Shown piece by piece: positions 12,701 through 24,700 of a DNA stretch of 64,000 bases. Position numbers and translations under genes: made by a program. This stretch comes from Rutpela maculata (Eukaryota; Arthropoda; Insecta; Coleoptera; Cerambycidae). The stretch covers positions 260,594,317 through 260,658,316 of the forward strand of contig OW386285.2 in assembly GCA_936432065.2 (NCBI GenBank). The letters are read 5' to 3'. Each line of letters opens with the position of its first letter. Position 1 is the first letter of the stretch. Under the pieces are notes generated by a model. The model was not told the origin of the DNA. It ran no database searches and saw only the letters and a list, made by a program, of their open reading frames with translations.

Positions 12701-15700
12701 AAGTGTACATGAATGTCTCCTATACTTAAAAAAATACGAGGGCCAGTTTTTAGAATCTGATTATGACTCAAGACACAAGGGCAACTATGGATATCCCAAA
12801 CACAACTAAGCCCAACAGCCAGTGCACCTTTCTATAAATCGGTTTTTCGCCTTTCACAGTATCATGGAGTTGTAGGGTTATTGGGTTACAGTTATACGAG
12901 GTTATGAAATAAACATATAAAAAAAATGTTTAACTACTCATTTGAGTGTGAAAGGTGAAAAACCGGCTTTTGGAGATGTTTTTTGAGGTTAGGCATGAAA
13001 ACCGAGCCTGACAATTCTCACTTCGGATTCAGATTCAGCGGGTCAAAATACCTAAGGATCCATTGGTCTGGTCCGTCGGACAGACCACTTTTTGTTTGTG
13101 GGGTTGTGTAATTTTTACAAATAATTATATGAAAATTATGCACAAGAACTTAATGCTAAGTATGCTTTTTAACAATCTATACACTATTATATCCTATAAA
13201 TCTTTATCACTGAAGTCTATAGTACGATTTACTAGGATAGTTTTTCAATGTAATCTTAGCTTATTTTTTGGGAGACTTCAGGAAAACTATTATATATTTT
13301 TTTGTTTATACACATGTACAGTTAAATTTTTCAGATCTCGTACCTTTTCGTTTCTTGTTTTATAACAATGTTTTCTAACAGTTTTAAAGAGATCTTTATT
13401 TTCACTTACAAACCTCACAGATTCGTATGCAGTGTCTGCCATAAAGTTGGCTACATATGGAAAAAATTTGTATTATCGAGATTACTAAAGAAACTATTGG
13501 GGGTGCGTTTTTGCATGTCCGACGACGAAAAAATACATTTTGACACGTCATGTCATCACCAGTTTAGCAGGAATGTAAAAGATGTTGATGTTGGTACCAA
13601 AAAATGGGTCAAATTGACAAGATATTGAAAAATTTTATCAAGAAAAAGTGCTTAGAATCCAACGAGGACCCAGATCTGAGAAAAAAATTAAAAACACAAA
13701 TTCTTTACCCGTACTATTACTATGAAAAATCATAAATTCTATTACTTGGAAATAACTTTATCACGACATGCATCAAAATGTATTTTTAGGTTGTAGGACA
13801 TGCAGAAACAAATCCCCAATGGAGTTTTTTAGAAATCTCAATAATAGAAATTTTTTCCATATGTAGCCAACTTTATGGCGGAACCTGTATGAATGTATGT
13901 TAAAACTTTATTTTTAATAACGATGTCTTTACAGCTCCTCTGTCTTATACTGCCCATATAGCGTAAGCGCTTTTTTTGTAGTAGAAGAATTCTTTGCATG
14001 ACATAGAATTTCCCCAAAAAACAATTCCATACCTGGAGTTTATACAGTGTGTCCCCAGATCGATATATGAATAGGTGAAATAGTTTGAATATATTTGAGT
14101 TGAAATATTATCTTCAGCCCTGCTTGGATAGAAACTAATTTGTGCTATAATTTCAGTTTTTAAGAAAACAAGTATGCCTTGGAAATTTACAAAAAGTTAA
14201 CCTTCTCATCAGTAAAGTGCGTTATAGGAGTTGCGCTATAGGAGTTACGAAAATCTTAATAAATGGAGTTGTTCAAATAGCTAAACTGAGCAAGAATGCA
14301 AAATTTCAAGGCCCCCTACCTACGTTATCACTAAAACGTACAGAATGCTGTGAAGTTATCAATCTTCTTTGATGGTAAATATTGAATGTGAATTAATATC
14401 TGTTTTAAAATAATTATAAAGCATTGTTTTCACAAACAAACAAAAGTATCAGCTATGATATATGGGGTAAAAACTTTTAATATCTCGGAAAAAAAAGTGA
14501 AAGCTATTGCTATATAAATGCTTTTATGACATCTGTGTCAAACACCAAATCAGGCCAATACCTATACAACTGCAAAGTTCACCTTTCTTTTCAGTTTAAA
14601 TGAAAACAAAACAAAAAGAAAAACACATTGCTTATGTCTCCAGTTTTCGATTTTCAAATTAAAAAAATATAAAAATATCACATTATATCAACAAAAATTA
14701 ACAAACATTATGTTAGGAATAACTTACTTTTGGCTGCCAGAGCTCTTGTGAGCCGTACTTTTTGCTGCGGTTTCGATTTTTTTTTCTCTTTCTTCTCACC
14801 ATCAGAATCAGAAGAACCAGAACCTGACTTTGAAGATGACGAACTACCTGATGCATCTGATGAGTCTGAACCGTCCCCATCATCAATGAAGTCTTTGAGC
14901 GAACCTTCTGAATCTTCTTCCTCAAACTCTTTTTCCTTTCTCTCGTTAGTCCTGTCTAACAGTACTCTTGGATGCGTGCATATTCTTTGCAAATTTTGGA
15001 AATCCGTGAACAAAAATGATGTCCTATTGGACCCATCACCTTGCCTCGCAAATTTTTCCATGTAATGTTTATACAGCTTAACTTGTGTTTCTGTAAGGGA
15101 AACGAACAAAACATATTCGTGTTTGGGTGGCAAGTAAGGTTCCAAAACAGCATAGTCTCTGCGCTGGACAACTCCATCCAGAAGCTTATGAAGTACATGT
15201 GATCTCTTTCTCATAAGAAGAATATCATGCTGAGTGGAATCTGTATACTGTCCATTTATAATAGGATTTACGAATCTATTCAAATATTCCTTGTAGGTAC
15301 CTAGTAGATTGGGCTTTATGAATTGTACCATGCACCAATATTCTTTTAAATTATTTTGAAGTGGAGTACCGGTAAGAACAATTCGTCGGAGAGTTTTAAT
15401 TCGGTTCATGGCAATACTGAGATGTGTTTTCTCATTTTTAAGTAAATGTCCCTCATCACATATAACTAAATCTGGACCTAAAAAGTAAAAAGAAACTTGT
15501 ATTATATATTGTAAATTAATCTGTCATTTGATGCTCAAATAATTTTTACAAGAAATTTTTTGTTTGTATAATGTAGGGAGGACAGTCACAATCCTTAATT
15601 AATATTCTCCACAAAAGTATCGTCATGTTAAAAAAATTACGGTCAAAATAGGTTTTTCTCAATTACCTCTTTTCCTATTAGTTCGACCCTAAAATTAGGT

Positions 15701-18700
15701 ATTACCAATATTGTAGAAAATGAAAAAAATTACAACTTTTGTTTATACTATTTTTCTCTATTGTTAATATTTTATGATTTGCAGCTGCCAGAATGGTGAA
15801 AATTTGTGCTGCGCTGCAGACTTTTGCAATTATATCTGCCCGTTGCTCCTACGTAGTAATTAGTTATCGATATTGTATATTATAAAATTTCCCAAAATTT
15901 GTGTTTAAACAATTTTCTTTCAGTGTCAATTGTCTAAAAATTACAGCAGATGGAAGTTCGAAAAAGTTTGGTGAATTTCAGAAAAATGTCTGCCTTGTTC
16001 CGGCGTTATTAATACTCGTTATTAATTTTGCATAATCATTAAAATTGACTTGCAGTAGTCTTATTTCTTTAAAACAATGAATTTCGTTTTGTTTGAATAG
16101 TTTGAGTTTTTACTGGGCTGGAACCAGGGTGTATTAAATAGGTGATGCGACGACAACTCTTACAGTGGCTTCATAAGTGCTTACTTTGTACATAATGTAA
16201 TAGATGGCAGGACCAATAAGTTCTATCATTACTTACGCATAGATAGATAATTTTATAGGTTCTGTGCATATGTGCATACAGTGTTGCATACATTCCCGGC
16301 CTTTTGTTTTTTGTTTAGTGAAACAAGAGTCCAGTGACATCTGACATTAAGTAGTTAAATTAAAACATTGAAAGAATATATGTAACACTACATGCAGCAT
16401 TGCACGTGTTGCCCACAGCTAACCTCAAAAATATATATTTCTTAAAATTTACGTAGCTATTATTAAAATTTCTGCCTGGTTCCTGTACTTTCAACCAAAA
16501 TCAAGTTCAGCATAATGTGTATGAAGTTTTAAATAGTTTGTCACAATAAAATAAGACACTTTTTGCAGGATAGGAATCTAACCTATAATTAGCAGCCTAT
16601 TTTTATTAATCAACAATATTGAAAAATTATTTGCGTGAATTTTTAAATATTTGCTAAAAATGCCTATATAAACATTAAAAATGAGAATAAACGAAAAAAA
16701 CCTTAAAATTTGAGGATATGTTAGTTATACGATGCACATGCCCAGGTAATTGTAGGACCTTATTGCTCGCGCCATCTACTAAAGTAAATAGAAACCATGC
16801 ACTTATGAAGCCATTATTATAATAGGAAAGTGCCGTATGTCGTACCACCTATTTCATACACCGTGGCTGGAACACAACAATTTTTCTCTCTTACTGATAT
16901 TTTAACGATTTACACTCACCCAAAAATATGAAAATTTCTGCTTCACTGCAGATTTTTGCAAATATTGCTGTCCCCATTACTATTACGTAGTAATTAGCTA
17001 ATATCAATATTGAAGATTATAAAATTTCCTAAAACTTTTATTTCAAAAATTTTCTTCCACTATCAATTGTTTACAAATTACAGCAGCTCGAAAATTTCTC
17101 AAAACATTTTTCAAACTTCGAACTTTGAAATGTAAGAATAACTGACAAATTACAATTTTGACAATACTTTTAATGCAGACGATAAACATAAAATATGTAA
17201 TACACATGTGCATGGTAGACGACAGCACAGGAGGGTGATATAAATGAGATGTTAAAAACGTAACTTTTAATTTTTAAGAACACTCAACTAAAATTTATTT
17301 ATTAGGTATTATACCCAGCTCACCACTGATCTGATCACCTTGCTTACACTTAATGTCCATTATGGGTTACATAATTTAGACATTTTTGAGAAATCTGGAA
17401 GTAATTAATTTTATGAAATAATGTAACAGCACATTTGATATTAGGTACACATATATTCATTGAAGATGGTAATAATAACATAATTAACTTGGGTTCTTTG
17501 GAAAATAAAGATATGAATAGTAAAATTTTTATTTGTAAGGTTCATTTTCAATATTATTAGTAAACACCGAAATTAAGTTAACCTGGTTCTATATTCGCAA
17601 AAGAAAGTCTGAAGAAATTATTACCTGGATCCAATAATCCGTCATGAAAAACGGTACGCAATTTCTTGCTTATCCTTTTGTTATCAGGATTAGTGAGATT
17701 TCTGAACATGTGGTATCCTATAATCAACACTCCTCCATCGCTATGCCATTCTTGAACAACATATTGCCGTTCATAATTTTGCTTGCAAGATACAAGTTCA
17801 TATATTTCCAAATCGTCTTTTGGTAACCATTTTTTGAATTCTGCTTTCCAATTTAATACCGTGTTTATTGGACAAACCACCAAAACTTTACTAACCCCTG
17901 TTTTTTCACTATGCGTGAGCAAAGTATGAGATAAGGCGATAACCTAAAAAAATCATCTTATATATATTCATGTTTTGGCGGAGTATAGCCATAGGCTACT
18001 CCATCATTCAACAAGAGCACACACACAAACATTGCAAAGCACATCCCAACTAGCATCAAAGTCACAGTAACTGAGATCGGAACTTCGACTGAGTACTCGT
18101 TACGAAATTAGCACTAAATCTGTAACTTTATAGCAAGAATTCTTTATATTTAAAATACAATAATAGTAGTCATGTAGTTATCACTGATGGTAGCTACAGA
18201 ATAGTTCTTAAACTTCAAACTCGGAGGTGGGTCAAGGTAAATTTTCCAGCAGGGCGGGGGCACTTTTTGGCGCTCCTCCCTGAGGTAATCACGGAAATTT
18301 CACGGACGTACTACATACTAAGTGCAAGGATATCCCTTCGGACTCCGTGACCACTACTTAATACATGGAATAACATAACTGTCTATACACGGTGGTTCAA
18401 AATTGTCTCTCGATACTTATGTGGCTGATAGTACATCAAAAAATAAAGGTACTCTAGATGAATAATAAGGAAATTATACCTCTTTAATGGAATGATAAAT
18501 GTCAGTTTTTCTGCAATATCTCCCCACCACCTTAAAATATAAAATTCATATTTTAAGTTTAGTCTGGACATCAGTATAGTATGTCAAAAAAAAAATCTTA
18601 TAAAAAATTATTTTCAGATCTTTAGAAATAAAAAAGACATTCTTATTGCGTTTCGATAAACCAATCTCAAGTAATTTATGTTTACACATCAATGTGCATT

Positions 18701-21700
18701 TACAACATTTTATTAATAATGATTAATTTGTGATATAAAATCTTTTGTCTACACCATCTAAACGCTATAAGTTACTTAGAGAAAGATTCCTCTTTATTAT
18801 TTTAATATTCCACTCAAAACAAATTGGAATTTATTTATTTACTAGAATGGGCTAAAGCCCATTCTATCTCCTGCGAAGGGCTTGACTGCTTCGCACTCAA
18901 CTGAGCGCTTCGCGCTCAATTTTGCGTTTCAATCAATTTAAAGTTTTATGAAAATTTGTCTTTTTCTGTATATTTGAAATTTCTTTATAATTTGACATAT
19001 TTCCGAAAATTTAACATTTTTTAATGATTTTACATTTTTTAAAGAAATTGAGATTTTCTTTAATTTTTGACAATTTCCTGGAAAAAAATTTTTTTCCTGA
19101 CTCATCTTGTACAAATATTTATTCGATATCATCACCGGTTCGCCCGTTATAAAAATTTTACGTTCTTGTGACGTCATCAGGAGTAGGTCTATTTTTCACT
19201 CATTCAAATTCTGTCTTTCTTCAATAATACCACTCATGTGTCTAGTATGAAATCGATATCTATTCCCGTTCGTCTGTTGTAAGAGTTTTTCAATTTTGTG
19301 ACGTCATGTGACGTAGGTGTATTATCTACTCACGCGAATTACTTTCTTTTTCAATAATACCATTTACGTTTCAAATATGAAGAAGATATCTCAAACCGTT
19401 CGTCAATTGTAAGAATTCTTCATTTCTATAACGTCATCAGGACGTAGGTGTATTTTTCATACACTTGGATTTCGTTTTTCTATAGTGCCACCTGTATTTC
19501 AAATATGAAGTCAGTATCTCAACCCGTTGGTGTGTAGTAAGAATTTTTCTTTTTTGTGACAGGTGTACTTTTGATTCATTCGAATTTCGTTTTTTTTTTT
19601 AATAGTACCACCTATATTTCAAATATAAAGGCAGTATCTCTATCCATTCGTGCGTAGTAAAAGTTTTTCTTTTTTGTGACGTAGGTGTATTTTTGATTCA
19701 CTTGAATTTCGTTTTTTTTTCAATAGTGCCACGTATATTTCAAATATGAAGTCAGTATATATTCGTTCGTGCGTTATAAAAATTTTAATTTTTTGTGGCG
19801 TATGTGTATTTTTGATTCACTCGAATTTTGTTTTTCTTCAATAGTGCTACATATATTTCAAATATGAAGTTAGTATCGCTGTCCGTTCATGCGTAGTAAG
19901 AATTTTTCTATTTTGTGACGTAGGTGTATTTTTGACGGATTTCGTTTTTTCTTCAATAGTGCCATCTACATTTCAAGTATGAAGTCAGTATCTGCGTAGT
20001 AAGAATTTTTCTTTTTTGTGACGTAGGTGTATTTTTGATTCACTCGAATTTCGTTTTTTCTTCAATAGTGTCACCTACATTTCAAATATTAAGTCATTAT
20101 CTCTATCCGTTTGTATGTAGCAAAAGATTTTCTTTTTTGTGACGTAGGTGTATTTTTGATTCACTCGAATTTCGTTTTTTTCTTTAATAGTGTCACGTAC
20201 ATTTCAAATATGAAGTCATTATCTCTATCCGTTTGTGCGTAGCAAGAGATTTTCTTTTTTGTGACGTAGGTGTATTTTTGATTCATTCGAATTTTGTTTT
20301 TCTTCAATAGTGTCACCTACATTTCAAATATGAAGTCATTATCACTATCCGTTTGTGCATAGTAAGAGATTTTCTTTTTTGTGACGTAGGTGTATTTTTG
20401 ATTCACTCGGATTTCGTTTTTTCTTCAATAGTGCCACCTACATTTCAAATATGAAGTCAGTATCTCCATCCGTTCGTGCGTAGTACGGGTTTTTCTTTTT
20501 TGTGACGTAGGTGTATTTTTGATTCATTCGATTTTCGTTTTTTCTTCAATAGTGTCACCTACATTTCTAATATGAAGTCATTATCTCTATCCGTTCGTTT
20601 GTAGTAATAGATTTTCTTTTTTGTGACGTAGGTGTATTTTTGATTCGCTCGAATTTCGTTTTTCTTCAATAGTTCCACCTACGTTTAAAATATGAAGTCA
20701 AGACTGGGGGGCGCTTATGCAGATCGACAGTTTGTACAATTGTCCTTGGTTTCAATCTGCATCGCACAAAAACACGAAACAAATGTCAATTAAGACAAAT
20801 CGCCCTGTATATGACTTTTTATCGCCTCGCAAATTGACAGCAGTGGGCGAATCTGATTGGACGTTTCGATATTTAGCTATGACGTAGGCACGGTCAGGAT
20901 GAAAAAAAAATTAAAAAAGCCTCCACTTTGGCCGTTCGCAGTTAATTAATTCTTGAAGCAGGACAATTAAAAAGAAAGACTTTTAGATAATTTAATCCTG
21001 TACAAATTCGTTAGGGCGGAGTTTTTTGGCCTAGGAGCCACCGTTTAGGAGTTATGGAGGTTTTAAGCGAAAAATGTACCATTTTGAGTCATGCATCGCC
21101 ACACATTTGGGTCGATTTCTCCGAAACGAAAGTATTTCGGACAATTCTGATGGAACTGGGTGATTTCTCAAGAAATTATCTGGACCCTTGTGAAAATTTA
21201 TTTTTGAGCTAGCTGCAGCCGTTTGCGAGATATAAACGAAAAACGTCGAAAAAAAAAATAGCGTTTTGGAGCCGAAAAAAGTGCATAAACATGCAATCTT
21301 AAAATGTTCATATTTTTCGAAATACACCAGCGGAACGACCGTACGATGTCACGATGAAAAGAGGAATGGTCCTAGTTGAACCGCATCGTAAATTTCATAG
21401 GGCAAATCGAAAATTCGGCACGGCACGAACGTATGAAAAGTGAAATTTTTTGACATTTCAACAAAATTGCAAAATACAACGATACGACAAAGGGAGCATC
21501 GTGAATAAAAATTGAGGGTAGCAAAAATTCGTCCAGAGAGAGACGGACGAATTTAATTAGTTAATTAAGAAGTTAATACACTTTACAATTCCCTTCTCAG
21601 GAGATCACTTACATATATTTTTAGTATATATACACCCTAATTCCAAAATTGAAGAAAATGTGTTTGTTAAAGCATCTTTGTACAAATATGCAATTATCAT

Positions 21701-24700
21701 AGGTGATTTCAACATTAATCGAAGTAAACAAAAACGTTTAAAAATTTTTTTAGACAACAGTGATTTTGTGAAAATAGATACACCACCAACTTTTCTAATG
21801 CCAAACAACCAAGATACAACTCCAGATGTTATTCTACATACAAAAAATATAAAGAAAAACTTCAAGAAAATTGAACTAATCCCAGACTTTGGTTCAGACC
21901 ACTTGGCAATGAAAATCATCTTCGATACAAATGAACTCCCATCGGCTTGGCAACCCAAAGAAATCTATAATTTCAAGAAATGCAACATAGATAAATTAAA
22001 TGAGGAGATGTGCTCTTTTATAGAAGGTAAGGAAGACAAGGTTGAAAATATAGAAGATATAAAACAGTTTAATAAGAAAATAACAGATGAAATACAAAAA
22101 AATACCCAGCTTTTAAGATACAGTACTATTCCCATCAACTTCCACCATACAATCAAAATGATAAAAAGCAAAAGAAAAATGTTACGGGAATATTACACAA
22201 GCCCAGACCCCAATATAAAACGGAAAATAAATGAATACAACAAAATAGTACAAAAAATGATACTTCAGTATAAGACACATTGTTGGCTGCAGACATGTCA
22301 GGAAATCGAGGAATCAAACGGACGTCTATTTTACCAAAAAATCAAAAAATTATCAAAATACAAGCCTAAACACAATACTCCAGAAATTGAAGAAAATGGG
22401 CAAATATTTAACAAAAATGAAGACAAGGCCACCATATTCACAAACTATTACGAACAACAATTTGCAGAGAGTCAAAATCCAGTTTTTGATCAAAATAAAT
22501 ATGATGAAGTAAATAGATGGTACCACGAATACTTTAACACAGAGATTCCTAACAACACTATAGAATTCGAGGAAGAAGAATACTTCAATATTCTACACAA
22601 GCAAAAAAATACATCACCAGGAGTAGACAGAATACCATGGTCAGTAATTAAACAACTAAATTATCAGGTTCATTGTTACATTTTAAAAATCTACAAATAT
22701 TGTCTAAAGCACCATTTATTTCCCGAAGACTGGAAAAGAGGTGAGATAATAACATACCAAAACTGAATACTAATCACAAAAAAATTAACAATTATCGACC
22801 AATTACTCTACTACCAGTACTAGGAAAATTATTTGAAAAAATTATATGATAAAACTAGGAACATAATTCCTAATCACCAGTTTGGTTTCAAAGAAAAATG
22901 TGCCACCATTCATCCACTGACGATTCTCACCTCAAACGTCCAGACTGCCAAGCACGAAAATTTAAAATCGGCAGCAATATTTCTTGATATCAAAAAAGCG
23001 TTTGATAGCGTTTGGCACAAAGGATTACTATACAAATTAAAAAAAGTAGATACGCCTGATTATCTGATACCCCTGTTAAGAAACTACCTAGAAAATAGAA
23101 CATTACATGTAAAGGTTAAAGGCGCAACATCGGAAGAATTTATTATTGAGCAAGGGGTTCCACAAGGATCACCACTTTCACCCCTATTGTACAACTTATA
23201 CAGTTATGACATCACCACTCTACAAAATCCATCTGAAGACACAACATACATACTGCAATATGCTGATGACACTACATTGGTGGGACATGATAAATCATTG
23301 CAGAGTTTAATTCCTAAGTTGCAGGCAAAGATGAATGAGGTTCAAGTGTGGTTCAATAAACGGCGTCTACTTCCAAATCCTAATAAATCACAATTCGTTA
23401 TATTTAACCACGCTCCCTCTCTGTCCTCCCCTACAATAAGCATTGCAAACGAACATGTAAAACCAACACCTTCGGCCAAATATTTAGGAATTACCATGGA
23501 TCAAAAACTGAATTTTAACCAACACTCAGCAATTATTATATCGAGAATAAAAAACCGAGCAAAACACTTCAAATCACACACATATAAAAATGAAGGAATA
23601 TCCACTAAAACAGCCACAAAAATCTACACATCTATATGTCGACCTATACTGGAATATGGACACACTCTATATGTCAACTGCCAAGCACCGGTACTAAACA
23701 ACTTAAAAGTTGTCGAAACCTCTTCGCTACGCATTATAACTAAAATTCGGCATCCAGTCAACAACCTCCACAATCCTCAGAATAATTTACTATATGAAAA
23801 AACTAGGATAACCCCAATCTTGAGCAGATTTCAAATATTAACCACCAAATTTGCAAATCGGCCACATAATATGCAACTGTTACGACCTCTCTGCCATACA
23901 ACAAACCGCAACAGAAGATCAAAATACAAACACCCAGAGATGTCTCTAATTGAAAAAATATCTTCATTAATTCCAAACTAATTAATATAAAATTTTTTTA
24001 AATAATACATAAAAATTTGTTTGCTTTTTTTTTTTCTATAAAATGTATTCTTTTTAAATATTCCACAAAAAAATAATGTATCAACAGTAACAATGTAGGG
24101 AAAAATAGGCTGAAGGACTCCGGTCGATAGCCGTTTGAATATGTATTTATTATGTATTCAATAAAGAACTTTTATTATTATTATTATTATTATTAAGAAG
24201 TTAATCGTTAAATGGAATCGACGAAATATATTCTAGTCCAGTAAGCATTTTATTGTGTGTCCGTCAATACCGTTCCGCGCCCAGAGAATTCAGCGCGAAA
24301 AAAGCCTTTGCTGTAGTAAATTTGGAAAGAGTGAGGGGCTCAGCCCTCTCAAATTTTAATATATGTTAATAAACAGTAAATCATGTAAGATATGAAATAC
24401 AAACAGCTACTGTTCGTGTAACAACTTTCTGAATATTCTGAATGAAAAGTGCATGTTTCCGGCCTGCATTTATGCAAAATATTTAATGGTCAACTCCGTG
24501 TCAGTCAATAATAGGATGAAAAGCTCAAGCTAAACAAAAACGTTCGTGTTGCGTTTTTTAATCGCTTAGGAAGTTTTAATGTTATTCGACTGTTATGCAT
24601 TATTACCATTTTAACCGATATAAATACTGATATTATTTGTTATTATTTTCCAACAAAAGCTAACTATTATTAAATTAAAAAGGGTACATAAAGAATTAAA

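Larger units (their letters stand above)
8109..12705 (+). mobile_element. Tc1/mariner transposon, full length, split by a 3.2-kb insertion
   Basis: The left terminus CACTTCTGTGCAATGAAATT matches the inverted right terminus AT(C/T)CATTGCACAGAAGTG. Both are flanked by the TA dinucleotide (8107-8108 and 12706-12707), the Tc1/mariner target duplication. It carries a disabled transposase read as 8199-8915 plus 12116-12400. Removing 8916-12115 leaves about 1.4 kb, normal for a Tc1 element. It landed inside a LINE whose coding trace continues on both sides. Confidence 0.93.
21578..24191 (+). mobile_element. 5'-truncated LINE (Jockey/CR1-like) with 14-bp TSD and (ATT)n tail
   Basis: A 2.6-kb retroposon flanked by identical ATTAAGAAGTTAAT at 21564-21577 and 24192-24205. 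Its 5' end falls inside the ORF2 endonuclease domain. The 3' UTR contains AATAAAGAACTTTT followed directly by an ATT run, typical of target-primed LINE insertion. ORF2 is nearly intact, with only a double frame change near 22757-22843. The long perfect target duplication argues for a fairly recent insertion. Confidence 0.95.

Noticed and set aside
14730..15065. Plus-strand ORF rich in Ser/Glu
   Set aside because: Antisense shadow of the serine/acidic insert in the ATRX exon 14728-15477.
19140..20700. CRISPR array
   Set aside because: Tandem monomers are contiguous with no alternating unique spacers, and the context is an animal intron.
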